A stretch of DNA of 64,000 nt from Roseburia intestinalis L1-82 (GTDB lineage: Bacteria; Bacillota; Clostridia; Lachnospirales; Lachnospiraceae), in NCBI RefSeq assembly GCF_900537995.1, contig NZ_LR027880.1, forward strand, positions 883,501 to 947,500, in the 5' to 3' direction. Position numbers and translations under genes: made by a program. Of the stretch, positions 52,403-60,978 are shown one piece after another. The notes below the pieces were generated by a model, which saw nothing but the letters and a program-made list of their open reading frames with translations, had not been told where the DNA came from and searched no databases. Within the stretch, counting starts at the first letter, position 1; every line of letters begins with the position of its first letter.

Positions 52403-52966
52403 ATGAGTAGTATAAAAAATCTATGGCAGAACTTTGCAGACAAACATCCCGGAGCCTCCAAATGGGTCCGGGAGGGCGGTCTGTTCGTGATCGTAAGTAA
52501 CCTGATCACGGTATTTAAATACCTGATGTTACTGTTTCTGCCGCTCGCATTTGCCGGACTTCCAAACATTGACTTTGGATTCCCGGGAATCGACATCACA
52601 TTATTTGGAGAAACATTCAAATGGAATATTATCGGTTATGATGCCGCACACGGTGGACTTCCATATTTTTGTGCATACATGGTTGCCATGGTGATTGGAG
52701 AATGCATCAATTTCCCGATCCAGAGAACTTTCGTGTTCCGCAGCAAAGGAAATATCTGGTATCAGGCATTCTGGTATCTGATCGCATTCTGCATCGTGAC
52801 CTGTATCGTAAACTCCATCAACTGTATCTGGGTAGCAGTAGCCGGTATGTTCGTGCCGGACTGGCTGTACAATATAGGAACGACCGTGTTAAACGGCGGA
52901 GTTTCAATGGTCGTATTTTTCTTTGTCAATAAGATCATTTTCCCGGAAGGGGAAGCGAAAGCGTAA
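52403..52966 (+). CDS. GtrA-family membrane protein
   Basis: A 187-residue protein with four hydrophobic segments (LITVFKYLMLLFLPLAF; YFCAYMVAMVIGECINFPIQ; FWYLIAFCIVTCIVNSI; LNGGVSMVVFFFVNKIIF) and the family motif FPIQRTFVFRSKG. GtrA proteins are thought to help flip lipid-linked sugars or decorate the surface. It lies 47 bases after the anchored GH3, probably in the same operon, and ends with a terminator at 53002. A weak AGAGGTGAAAG site precedes the ATG. Confidence 0.85.
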   Translation: MSSIKNLWQNFADKHPGASKWVREGGLFVIVSNLITVFKYLMLLFLPLAFAGLPNIDFGFPGIDITLFGETFKWNIIGYDAAHGGLPYFCAYMVAMVIGECINFPIQRTFVFRSKGNIWYQAFWYLIAFCIVTCIVNSINCIWVAVAGMFVPDWLYNIGTTVLNGGVSMVVFFFVNKIIFPEGEAKA

Positions 52967-53001
52967 AAAATAGTATGTGAAAAACGAAATAAGCACATAT
53001 A

Positions 53002-53048
53002 AAAAGCATGTTTTACGATTCAAAAGAATTGCAGAGCATGCTTTTTTT
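53002..53048 (+). terminator. Terminator after the GtrA gene
   Basis: AAAAGCATG pairs with CATGCTTTT around 26 bases and is followed by further T. Confidence 0.75.
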
Positions 53049-53080
53049 GTTGTATTTTAAATAGGAATAGGATTCACATA

Positions 53081-53137
53081 TTGACAAACAAAACAGAAAT
53101 GTTTATATTTATAACAGCGTTATATAACACTGTTATA
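53081..53137 (+). promoter_or_regulatory. TetR-type promoter with 28-base palindromic operator
   Basis: TTGACA (53081-53086) and TATATT (53104-53109) are 17 bases apart. Immediately after the -10, bases 53110-53137 form an inverted repeat with arms TATAACAGCGTTAT and ATAACACTGTTATA, symmetric except one base pair. The position predicts direct repression by the regulator encoded next. Confidence 0.8.
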
Positions 53138-53154
53138 AATGAGTGGAGGAACCA

Positions 53155-53775
53155 GTGACAAAACAAGTAGAAGGAGTTTCAGAAAAAATCATAGCCTGTG
53201 CGAAGGAAGAGTTCCTGCAAAAAGGATATTCCGACGCATCTCTGCGGACGATCGCCGAAAAGGCAGGAACAACGACCGGATCCATCTATTCGCGGTTTAA
53301 AGACAAGGAAGGATTATTTTCCGCGATTGTGGAACCGGCGGCGGATCATCTGGTGCAGATGTTTTTACATACGCAGGAGACATTTCACGGGCTTGAGGAA
53401 GAACAGCAGCCGAAAGAGATGAAGCATTATGTGTCATCCGGCATGGTGGAGATGATCGATTATATTTACGACAATTTTGAAGTGTTTGAGCTTTTGTTGG
53501 ATGCTTCCTACGGAACAAAGTTTCAGGATTTTGTGGAACGGCTTGTCGAGATCGAGACAGAATATACTTATAAGTATATGGACGTCATTCATTACCGGAC
53601 AGAAGATGGCGAGGTGATCACCGAGGATTTTATCCATATCATGACGAGGGCATTATTTGAGAGTATGTTTGAGGTGGTACGCCATAAAATGACGAAGGAG
53701 AAGGCACTCCGTTATATGGATATGCTTGAAAAATACCATTATGGAGGCTGGAATGCAATTCTGAAATGGGAGTAA
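53155..53775 (+). CDS. TetR-family repressor
   Basis: A 206-residue regulator with a typical N-terminal helix-turn-helix (ACAKEEFLQKGYSDASLRTI, GTTTGSIYSRFKDKEGLFSA) and an all-helical ligand domain. The start is taken as GTG 53155, since GGAGG at 53144-53148 precedes it; GTG 53143 would overlap that site. It sits just after its probable operator and 122 bases before two ABC exporter genes, so it most likely represses itself and the exporter until a toxic or signal compound binds. Confidence 0.92.
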   Translation: MTKQVEGVSEKIIACAKEEFLQKGYSDASLRTIAEKAGTTTGSIYSRFKDKEGLFSAIVEPAADHLVQMFLHTQETFHGLEEEQQPKEMKHYVSSGMVEMIDYIYDNFEVFELLLDASYGTKFQDFVERLVEIETEYTYKYMDVIHYRTEDGEVITEDFIHIMTRALFESMFEVVRHKMTKEKALRYMDMLEKYHYGGWNAILKWE

Positions 53776-53897
53776 GAGATGGGCTGTACATTTCTGGTAA
53801 CAGGATGACAGCCTTCTAAAAAAATCATTGGTTAGCGAAAACTAATTTCAAGTAGTGATGTATAACAAAAACTAAAAATGGAAAGGGAGTCTTTGAG

Positions 53898-55682
53898 ATG
53901 GAAAGTGATGCGAAGTTAAAAAAACAAAGTTCTTTGGCAAGGCTTTTTGAATATGCCGGGAATTATAAATATCTGACGATCCTCTCGTGGATATTTTCTG
54001 TGGTCAGTGCCTGGATTGCGCTGGTACCGTTTTATTATATCTGGAGAGTGATAAAGGAAATTTTAGATGTGGCGCCTCATTATGAAAATGCAGGGAATCT
54101 TGCAAATTATGGGTGGCATGCAGTCGGTTTTGCAATTCTATCCATGTTTCTTTACATTTGCGGACTGCTTTGTTCCCATTTGTCTGCGTTTCATGTGCAG
54201 GCAGGGATACGTTCACAGCTGATGCACCATATCATGACATTACCGATGGGATTTATGGACAGTGACGGAAGCGGTAAGATCCGTAAGATTGTCAACGAGT
54301 CGAGTGAAGCGACAGAGACCTATCTTGCACATCAGTTACCGGATCAGGCGGGCGCCATTGCAACGCCGGTCGGTCTTCTGGTTTTGCTCCTGATGTTTGA
54401 CTGGCGGCTTGGACTGCTAAGTCTGATCCCGGTAGTGGCAGCATTTTTAATTATGGGCAGCATGACCGGGCAGCGCATGAAAGATAAAATGACAGAGTAC
54501 CAGAATGCACTTGAAGAAATGTCGAGTGAGGCCGTGGAATATGTCCGCGGCATTCCGGTCGTAAAAACATTTGGACAGTCGGTATTTTCATTCAAGCGTT
54601 TTCGCGACTCGATAAAGAAATATGAAAAATGGACAATCGCTTACACAAAAGAATTAAGACTTCCGATGACCTTTTATACGACGATCATCAATGCGGCATT
54701 TGCTGTTCTGATCGCAGTTACTTTTTATGTGGTCAGAGGCGGGGAGAGCGACACGTTCTTATTAAATCTGATGTTCTATATTATCATCACTCCGATCATT
54801 ACAGTCACTTTAAATAAAATCATGTATGCAAGTGAAAACCAGATGATCGTTGAGGATGCGCTGACCAGGATCGACAGTATTTTAGAAAAGAAGCCGCTCA
54901 CAGAGGCAGCAGGAAAAGCGGATCCGAAAGATATGTCCATTACTTTTGAAAATGTGTCTTTCCGTTATGAGGATGCCGCAAAAGATGCATTACATAACAT
55001 CAATCTTAAGATCCGAGAGGGCGAACATGTCGCATTTGTCGGGCCGTCCGGTGGTGGAAAGTCGACACTTGCAAGCCTGATCGCACGTTTCTTTGATGCA
55101 ACAGAAGGGAAGATCAGGATCGGTGGCGTGGATGTGCGTGATATCCCGTCGAAACAGCTTATGGATATGGTGTCATTTGTATTTCAGGACAGTAAACTTT
55201 TGAAGATGTCTGTTTATGAAAATGTCCGCATGGGCAGGAAAGATGCGACGAGAGAGGAAGTTATGGAAGCATTAAAGAATGCACAGTGCGAAGATATTAT
55301 CGAAAAATTGCCGGATAGTATTGATACGGTGATCGGAGCAAAGGGAACTTATGTGTCCGGCGGTGAAGCACAGCGTCTTTCGATTGCGAGGGCAATGTTA
55401 AAAAATGCGCCAATCCTGATCTTAGATGAGGCGACCGCATTTGCTGATCCGGACAATGAGGCGAAGGTGCAGCAGGCATTTTCAAAATTATCCACAGGAA
55501 AAACGGTCATTATGATCGCACATCGTCTGTCCTCCGTTGTGGATGCCGACCGGATCTGCGTGTTAAAGGACGGAGAGATCGTGGAGTCAGGAACGCATAA
55601 AGAACTGTCAGAAGCACAGAAACTGTATGCTCATATGGGGGATGCATACAATAAATCGGTTCGTTGGAAAGTGGGGGAATAA
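53898..55682 (+). CDS. ABC exporter, first half-transporter
   Basis: A 594-residue half-transporter with six membrane helices in the first 320 residues and a C-terminal ATPase. Walker A is GPSGGGKST near residue 382, signature VSGGEAQRLSIARA near 485, Walker B ILILDEATAF with an unusual ADPDNEA D-loop. It pairs with the gene three bases downstream as a heterodimer. Because of the TetR gene upstream it is probably an inducible drug or peptide exporter. GAAAGGGAG precedes the ATG. Confidence 0.93.
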   Translation: MESDAKLKKQSSLARLFEYAGNYKYLTILSWIFSVVSAWIALVPFYYIWRVIKEILDVAPHYENAGNLANYGWHAVGFAILSMFLYICGLLCSHLSAFHVQAGIRSQLMHHIMTLPMGFMDSDGSGKIRKIVNESSEATETYLAHQLPDQAGAIATPVGLLVLLLMFDWRLGLLSLIPVVAAFLIMGSMTGQRMKDKMTEYQNALEEMSSEAVEYVRGIPVVKTFGQSVFSFKRFRDSIKKYEKWTIAYTKELRLPMTFYTTIINAAFAVLIAVTFYVVRGGESDTFLLNLMFYIIITPIITVTLNKIMYASENQMIVEDALTRIDSILEKKPLTEAAGKADPKDMSITFENVSFRYEDAAKDALHNINLKIREGEHVAFVGPSGGGKSTLASLIARFFDATEGKIRIGGVDVRDIPSKQLMDMVSFVFQDSKLLKMSVYENVRMGRKDATREEVMEALKNAQCEDIIEKLPDSIDTVIGAKGTYVSGGEAQRLSIARAMLKNAPILILDEATAFADPDNEAKVQQAFSKLSTGKTVIMIAHRLSSVVDADRICVLKDGEIVESGTHKELSEAQKLYAHMGDAYNKSVRWKVGE

Positions 55683-55685
55683 AAA

Positions 55686-57419
55686 ATGTCATTCAAAGAA
55701 AAAATACAGCATAAATATGCACTTTCAGAGCAGGGTGCGAAGGATATGATAAAAGCATTTGTTTCCGTCACGATATCGGATATTGTGCTGATGTTTCCGG
55801 TAGGAATGCTTTATTTTCTGGTAAAGGATTATATGGGAGGAACACTTGGTGGAAGAGGCGGGTTTTATCTTGCAGGCAGCCTGATCTGTCTGGCATTGAT
55901 CGCAATTACTACCTATATCCAGTATAATGCAACATTTTTTGCAACTTATGTGGAGAGTGGTGTCAGACGCATCACACTCGCGGAAAAACTGAGAAAAATA
56001 CCACTCTCGTTCTTTGGCAAAAAAGATCTGTCGGATCTGACCAGCACGATCATGGCGGACTGTGCGACGATGGAGACGGTTTCTTCCCATGTGATACCGG
56101 AACTGATCGGAGCATGTATTTCTACGGCACTCGTGGCATTAAGTCTCTTTTTCTTTGACTGGAGAATGGCTTTAGCGGCGCTGTGGGTGCTTCCGGTTTC
56201 ATTTCTGATCGTTGGCTGTTCCGGTAAAGTACAAAACAGTCTGAGCAGAAAACAGATGAAATTGAAAATGGACTGTGCCGACGGGATTCAGGAAGGACTT
56301 GAGACGGTCCGTGATCTCCGCGCCAACAATGCACAGGATGATTATATGAAAGGTCTGGATAAAAAAATTAAAGCGGTCGAGAAACATGCGATCGTGACAG
56401 AACTTGGCATGGCGGTATTTGTCGCAAGTGCCCAGATGATCTTAAAACTTGGTATTGCAACGGTTGCCCTGACAGGGGGAATCCTTCTTGCAAAGGGAAG
56501 TATCGATGTACTGACATTTTTCATGTTTTTGCTTGTTGTATCAAGAATCTATGATCCGATGCAGATTTCCCTGCAGAATTTAGCGGCAATGATCAGCGCA
56601 AATATACAGAGCGAACGTTTAGACGAGATCCTCTCCCATGAAATTCAGACAGGAACAGATCAGTTAAGCCATAAAGGATATGATATTACATTTTCAAATG
56701 TGAGATTTTCTTACGACAGAAAGGAGTCTGTATTAAAGGATGTAACATTTACTGCAAAACAGGGTGAGGTGACGGCACTGATCGGACCATCCGGCGGTGG
56801 AAAGACGACCGTATCAAGACTTGCGGCTAGATTCTGGGACATTGAAAAGGGAAAGATCACAGTTGGAGGCATGGACATTTCAAAGATCAATCCGGAAACT
56901 CTGATGTCACTGTATTCCATTGTATTTCAGGACGTCACACTTTTTAATAATACGATTATGGAAAATATCCGTATCGGCAGACAGGATGCGACGGATGAGG
57001 AAGTCATTGTCGCTGCCAAGTTAGCACACTGTGATGAATTTGCCCAAAAGCTGCCGGACGGCTGGCAGACGATGATTGGTGAAAACGGATCAGAACTCTC
57101 TGGCGGAGAACGTCAGAGAATCTCGATCGCAAGGGCGTTTTTAAAGGATGCACCGATTATCTTATTAGATGAGGCGACCGCATCACTGGATGTAGATAAT
57201 GAGACACTGATCCAGGAGGCATTGTCAAAACTGATCCGGAATAAGACAGTTCTTATCATTGCGCACCGGATGCGAACGGTTGCAAACGCAGATAAGATCG
57301 TTGTGTTAAAAGACGGTGTGGTTGCAGAGGAAGGCACACCTGATGAGCTGTCCGGAAAAGATGGAATCTATCACCATATGGTGGAGACACAGATGCAGGC
57401 GGCAGGCTGGGTACTGTAG
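55686..57419 (+). CDS. ABC exporter, second half-transporter
   Basis: A 577-residue half-transporter, partner of the gene at 53898. Six helices precede an ATPase with Walker A GPSGGGKTT near residue 367, signature LSGGERQRISIARAFLKD near 472, and Walker B IILLDEATASLDVDNE. Both signature sequences are near-consensus, so both ATP sites of the heterodimer may work. The tail ends VETQMQAAGWVL. It is followed by a strong bidirectional terminator. Confidence 0.93.
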   Translation: MSFKEKIQHKYALSEQGAKDMIKAFVSVTISDIVLMFPVGMLYFLVKDYMGGTLGGRGGFYLAGSLICLALIAITTYIQYNATFFATYVESGVRRITLAEKLRKIPLSFFGKKDLSDLTSTIMADCATMETVSSHVIPELIGACISTALVALSLFFFDWRMALAALWVLPVSFLIVGCSGKVQNSLSRKQMKLKMDCADGIQEGLETVRDLRANNAQDDYMKGLDKKIKAVEKHAIVTELGMAVFVASAQMILKLGIATVALTGGILLAKGSIDVLTFFMFLLVVSRIYDPMQISLQNLAAMISANIQSERLDEILSHEIQTGTDQLSHKGYDITFSNVRFSYDRKESVLKDVTFTAKQGEVTALIGPSGGGKTTVSRLAARFWDIEKGKITVGGMDISKINPETLMSLYSIVFQDVTLFNNTIMENIRIGRQDATDEEVIVAAKLAHCDEFAQKLPDGWQTMIGENGSELSGGERQRISIARAFLKDAPIILLDEATASLDVDNETLIQEALSKLIRNKTVLIIAHRMRTVANADKIVVLKDGVVAEEGTPDELSGKDGIYHHMVETQMQAAGWVL

Positions 57420-57427
57420 TTCATGAT

Positions 57428-57467
57428 AAAAATACCGCAAATGCGATTTTCACATTTGCGGTATTTT
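57428..57467. terminator. Bidirectional terminator between converging genes
   Basis: AAAAATACCGCAAATG pairs with CATTTGCGGTATTTT; serves the ABC operon and the minus-strand gene at 57481. Confidence 0.85.
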
Positions 57468-57480
57468 CAGGTTTCATCAC

Positions 57481-57996
57481 TTATTTTTTCTTTTTCTTAC
57501 TTTTCTCTTTTTCAAGTTCAGCTTTTTCTTTTTCGAGTTCTTTATTTGCGCGATTTGCTTTTTCTTTTAATTTGGTCCTCCAGCTCTTTTTACCTTCCGG
57601 TTTTTCAAGAGGTCCGCGTACACCGGTAACTTTTGTGATATAGATACCACTCACGGTAGCTTTCACTTCTTTTTTGACCGGTATGTAATCAAATACAGAT
57701 TCATCGGCGATCAAAGACATTACTTTTGGTCCAACCTTTGCTTTTACGATTGGAAGTTTGGTACGGCGCATCATCTTCGGTGTCTGGTCGATCACAACCT
57801 GCGGAAGACCGGATTCGGTAATGCGCATTCGCTTCTTATCTATGATCAGCATGGATACGGTCTGTGCGGCAGCGGCAAGCTGTTCATCCTGTTCGGCTTT
57901 CTTTTTCTGTGCTTTCTTCCCGAGAAAATAAAGGACAACAAGTCCGATGATTAAGACGGCTAAGATAACCAGTAATACGATAGTAACTGGGCTCAT
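57481..57996 (-). CDS. Membrane-anchored basic protein, unknown function
   Basis: A 171-residue protein with one N-terminal membrane helix (TIVLLVILAVLIIGLVVLYF), a Lys-rich turn GKKAQKKKAEQDEQ, a predicted beta-rich middle (VSMLIIDKKRMRITESGLP; PIVKAKVGPKVMSLIAD; ATVSGIYITKVTG), and a highly charged Lys/Glu helix to the end (NKELEKEKAELEKEKSKKKK). The arrangement suggests a cytoplasmic domain tethered to the membrane. GGAGG precedes the ATG, and a promoter lies at 58043-58071. I do not recognise a functional family. Confidence 0.75.
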   Translation of the reverse strand: MSPVTIVLLVILAVLIIGLVVLYFLGKKAQKKKAEQDEQLAAAAQTVSMLIIDKKRMRITESGLPQVVIDQTPKMMRRTKLPIVKAKVGPKVMSLIADESVFDYIPVKKEVKATVSGIYITKVTGVRGPLEKPEGKKSWRTKLKEKANRANKELEKEKAELEKEKSKKKKK

Positions 57997-58042
57997 AAAT
58001 AATCCTCCATATATTTACTTTTTAGAACAAAACTCAAAAAAT

Positions 58043-58071
58043 ATTGTAGCATTGATTTTTGGAAAAAGCAA
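58043..58071 (-). promoter_or_regulatory. Promoter of the membrane-anchored protein gene
   Basis: On the minus strand, TTGCTT (58071-58066) and TACAAT (58048-58043) are 17 bases apart, with an extended TGC before the -10. Confidence 0.6.
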
Positions 58072-58372
58072 GGTGTGTGTATGTTATATCTGTTTTTATA
58101 CACTGGATTTTTTGTGCAAAACTTACAAATATCATTGGAATATCGGCTTTTTAATGACATTATAAGAACAGTATGCTAAAATCCAGACAAAGCATGATAT
58201 TCTGAAATCATCTACATGGTTATAGACCATTCTTTTATCATAGTGAAAAATGTATAAAAAGTTATACATTCAACTTAAGAATTTCCAATGCTTTTATCAT
58301 TCACACATATAAGCAGGGAGAATTCTTGAAAACCACGAATTGCTCCCGGATTAAACAAAGGAGGAGAAATGA
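58072..58372. other. AT-rich gene-free gap with small hairpins
   Basis: No coding frame is visible. TGTATA/TATACA pair at about 58250-58267. GGGAGAATT pairs with AATTGCTCCC (one bulge) just before the Rpn gene. The final part (TTGCTCCCGGATTAAACAAA, then GGAGGAG) faintly resembles the leader repeat at 49360 and 60085. Confidence 0.4.
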
Positions 58373-59329
58373 ATGGGGACGGTTGATATTGTAACAAAAG
58401 AGTATATGCGGGAGAATGCTATATTTGCAGATGCGTTTAATTATCTTATCTATGGTGGAAAAAAGGTGATCGATCCGGCAGGACTTACAGAGATTGACAC
58501 TGCTACATCGGCAGTGGGTAAAAAAGATGCACTGCAAAAATACCGTGATGTTTTAAAAGCAGCAGTCATCAAACAGGATGAAAAGATGTCGTATGTTTTA
58601 TTAGGGGTTGAGAATCAGACAGATGTCCATTATGCAATGCCGGTCAGAAACGCTATCTATGATGCCTTACAATATGGAAAACAAGTGTCAGATATAGCGG
58701 CAGGGCACCGACGGAGCCAAAAAGATTATTCAGGAAAAACCGGTGGAGAATATTTATCGGGATTTTTAAAGGAAGATCACATTAAACCAGTTATCACACT
58801 TGTGATTCATTTTGGGGCAGAGGAATGGGACGGACCGTTATCTTTACATGAAATGATGCCGATAAGGGATATGGAAATTTTAAGTTATGTGGAGAACTAC
58901 AGGATACACCTGATCGATCCGGCAAAACTTACGGAAGAAGAACTGAACAAATTTTCAACAAGTATGAGAGAGGTTATGGGATATATCAAGTACTCTAATA
59001 ATAAAGAAAAACTGCTGGATTTTTTGAGGACAGATACCCATAAAAGTATAGAAATGAATGCAGCCAGAGTTATAAAAACCATCACGAAGACACCAATTAA
59101 GATATCAGAGGAAAAGGAGGGGATAGAGATGTGTCAGGCGATTGAAGAATTAATTGCGGAGAGCGAAGCGCGTGGAGAAGTTCGTGGCAAAGCAGAGGGA
59201 ATGATAGAAATGTGTCTCGAAATGAACATACCGAAAAAGGGTATTATAAAAAGATTGCAGGATAAATTAAACATATCTATGCAGCAGGCGGATGAGTATT
59301 TTAGAATGTATGGAACAAAAAATGATTAA
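58373..59329 (+). CDS. Rpn-type PD-(D/E)XK nuclease family protein
   Basis: A 318-residue protein of the recombination-promoting nuclease/putative transposase family. The opening RENAIFADAFNYLIYGGKKV, the core LLGVENQTDVHYAMPVRNAIYDALQYGKQV (catalytic-type Glu and Gln region) and the tail EARGEVRGKAEGMIEMCLEM are typical of this group in Lachnospiraceae. Rpn proteins cut DNA and are mobile or phage-defence related in some bacteria. GGAGGAG precedes the ATG. It stands alone. No inverted repeats clearly bound it. The specific role is unknown. Confidence 0.8.
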   Translation: MGTVDIVTKEYMRENAIFADAFNYLIYGGKKVIDPAGLTEIDTATSAVGKKDALQKYRDVLKAAVIKQDEKMSYVLLGVENQTDVHYAMPVRNAIYDALQYGKQVSDIAAGHRRSQKDYSGKTGGEYLSGFLKEDHIKPVITLVIHFGAEEWDGPLSLHEMMPIRDMEILSYVENYRIHLIDPAKLTEEELNKFSTSMREVMGYIKYSNNKEKLLDFLRTDTHKSIEMNAARVIKTITKTPIKISEEKEGIEMCQAIEELIAESEARGEVRGKAEGMIEMCLEMNIPKKGIIKRLQDKLNISMQQADEYFRMYGTKND

Positions 59330-59355
59330 GAGATTATATATCTGAAAAACATAAA

Positions 59356-59403
59356 ACGGGCAGGCAGGAGTTTTCGTATATGAACTCCCACCTGCCTGTT
59401 TTT
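59356..59403. terminator. Bidirectional terminator between Rpn and flavin reductase genes
   Basis: GGCAGGCAGGAGTT pairs with AACTCCCACCTGCC with a small bulge, flanked by T on the plus strand and by A on the other side. Confidence 0.8.
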
Positions 59404-59404
59404 C

Positions 59405-59914
59405 TTATCTTGCCAGAATATCAATGATCTCCGCAATATACATCGTGTGCATATCATGATCTGCATACCATTTTTGCGCAATCTCTGGCATCAGGAAGGA
59501 ATCCTCAGTCAGTCGCGTTGCGGACATTTTCTCACACAGCAGGATCATATTTCCCTCATCGATGAACGGAATGCTGTGGCGGGAGGTAAGGGTTAAACCG
59601 GCGGCTGAGATCTTATCGTTTTCGTCGCGGCCGGAGTGACTTCCACAGTAATTTAATGCATCACGGTATTTTTCAGATAAAAAGCTGAGAGAAAAGAATT
59701 CATTTTTGTCGATCAGTTCTTTGGTGTATCTTGAGTCACGGACAAATACAAAGGCAACGTTTTTGCCCCATAAGATGCCGACACCGCCCCAGCTTATGGT
59801 CATGGTGTTTGCTTTGTCTTTGGAACCTGCGGTGAGCAGCGCCCATTCTTTTCCAATCTTTGTAAATGGATCAAATTCCATCATATCTGCTGTCATAGGT
59901 TGAAATGTATGCAT
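59405..59914 (-). CDS. Flavin reductase-like FMN-binding protein
   Basis: A 169-residue flavoprotein of the flavin-reductase-like fold. ALLTAGSKDKANTMTISWGG and VFVRDSRYTKELIDKNEFFS line the expected FMN site, and FLSEKYRDALNYCGSHSGRD follows. Such proteins reduce flavins or small substrates with NAD(P)H. AAGGAGAT precedes the ATG. It is alone on the minus strand; no substrate hint is given by the neighbours. Confidence 0.85.
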   Translation of the reverse strand: MHTFQPMTADMMEFDPFTKIGKEWALLTAGSKDKANTMTISWGGVGILWGKNVAFVFVRDSRYTKELIDKNEFFSLSFLSEKYRDALNYCGSHSGRDENDKISAAGLTLTSRHSIPFIDEGNMILLCEKMSATRLTEDSFLMPEIAQKWYADHDMHTMYIAEIIDILAR

Positions 59915-60038
59915 AACGTAATCTCCTTATATTTATACGAAATATTTATATGTTGGTTTTATTATAAAATTCCCTGGTTTAAATGACAAGAGAAAATTGC
60001 GGTTGTTTGCGGGGGCAGAGTGAGCCGTGTACGGAAAA

Positions 60039-60067
60039 TTGACTTTTCATAAGTGTTGTACTATGAT
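60039..60067 (+). promoter_or_regulatory. Promoter of the ECF S-component gene
   Basis: TTGACT (60039-60044) and TATGAT (60062-60067) are 17 bases apart. The resulting leader is about 175 bases and contains three Shine-Dalgarno copies. Confidence 0.65.
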
Positions 60068-60084
60068 GGTTGCGAAAATTGTAC

Positions 60085-60250
60085 AAAACAAAGGAGGAAA
60101 ATCCTGCCCAATGTGTTGGGCATTGCTCCTGCAAGGGCACATGCTATGCAAAGGCGGCATAGCAGGCATTTTGCTCCGCAAAACAAAGGAGGAAAATCCT
60201 CTGCTCCTGCAAAGGCAGTCGCATTTTGCTCCGCAAAACAAGGAGGATTT
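60085..60250 (+). repeat. Leader repeat with triplicated Shine-Dalgarno segment
   Basis: AAAACAAAGGAGGAAAATCC occurs at 60085 and again at 60180; a third copy, AAAACAAGGAGGATTT at 60235, is the working ribosome site for ATG 60251. Between copies lie a 74-base spacer (with TGCTATGC/GCATAGCA) and a 34-base spacer, both ending GCATTTTGCTCCGC. The first two copies also contain the mirror AGGA-AAA-TCCT. The same unit occurs at 49360. Confidence 0.8.
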
Positions 60251-60790
60251 ATGAAAATCACAACGAAACAAATCACAACAACAGCAGTGTTACTGGCAAT
60301 CTGTATCGTGAGCCAGTTCTTTAAAAACACAAGTGTGTACATCACAGGACCGATCATCAATGCATGTCTGATCATTGCGGCACTGGGTGCAGGAATGGCA
60401 TGCGGAATTATTTTATCTGTGATCACACCGGTCACATCATTCCTGATTACAGGAAGCCCGATCATGTCAGCGATCCCGGCAATCATCCCATGCGTTATGA
60501 TCGGAAATATCATTCTTGTAGTTGCAGTTAGTCTGATTGCAAAGAAAATCAAAGGCAATGCAGGTCTGATCGCAGGTATGGCAGCCGGCAGCATTGTAAA
60601 GGCATTATTTATGGGAGTCGTGATTGCACTGGTTCTGATTCCGTCCCTGCTTCCGGAGGCAATGGTTCCAAAGATGGCAGTGTTCCAGACAACATTTTCC
60701 GTGACACAGCTTATCACAGCAGTAATCGGAAGTGTGCTGGCATTTATTATCTGGATTCCTTTAAAAAAGGTAATTGCAGAGCAGAACTAA
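60251..60790 (+). CDS. ECF transporter S component
   Basis: A 179-residue membrane protein with about six helices (TTTAVLLAICIVSQFF; IINACLIIAALGAGMACGII; PVTSFLITGSPIMSAIP; NIILVVAVSLIAKKI) and Ala/Gly-rich packing, typical of substrate-binding S components of energy-coupling factor vitamin importers. The ATPases and T subunit would be encoded elsewhere. The start is fixed by GGAGG at 60242-60246. The substrate is unknown. The leader is unusual, with repeated ribosome-site segments. Confidence 0.85.
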   Translation: MKITTKQITTTAVLLAICIVSQFFKNTSVYITGPIINACLIIAALGAGMACGIILSVITPVTSFLITGSPIMSAIPAIIPCVMIGNIILVVAVSLIAKKIKGNAGLIAGMAAGSIVKALFMGVVIALVLIPSLLPEAMVPKMAVFQTTFSVTQLITAVIGSVLAFIIWIPLKKVIAEQN

Positions 60791-60907
60791 AAAACTTTCA
60801 GGGCAAAAATTCCAAAACATTTTAAAATCATATCATAACGCATGATTATAAAAAATAAACGTTAATATGAATTTGAGTAATGACGAATATAAGCCTTTGG
60901 AATAATC

Positions 60908-60936
60908 TTGACACTCAAAAAAGAAAGTATCATAAT
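60908..60936 (+). promoter_or_regulatory. Putative ilvE promoter
   Basis: TTGACA (60908-60913) and CATAAT (60931-60936) are 17 bases apart. No T-box motif is seen in the short leader. Confidence 0.55.
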
Positions 60937-60978
60937 GGTGGTCAGAAAAAAAACGATAGAGAGTCGGAGGCATATGTT

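Noticed and set aside
53898..57419. Tandem duplication of one ABC gene
   Set aside because: The two proteins differ throughout and have distinct D-loops; they form a normal heterodimeric exporter.
59616..59625. CGTTTTCG box resembling the LacI operator
   Set aside because: It lies inside the flavin reductase coding sequence and lacks the flanking TTAAT, so it is probably chance.
60061..60717. A 218-codon minus-strand frame over the ECF gene
   Set aside because: Antisense of a membrane protein gene often stays open; no start signal, and the sense frame is clearly coding.
60791..60978. T-box or leucine attenuator before ilvE
   Set aside because: No TGGTACCGCG motif, no terminator hairpin and no leader peptide rich in Leu, Ile or Val.
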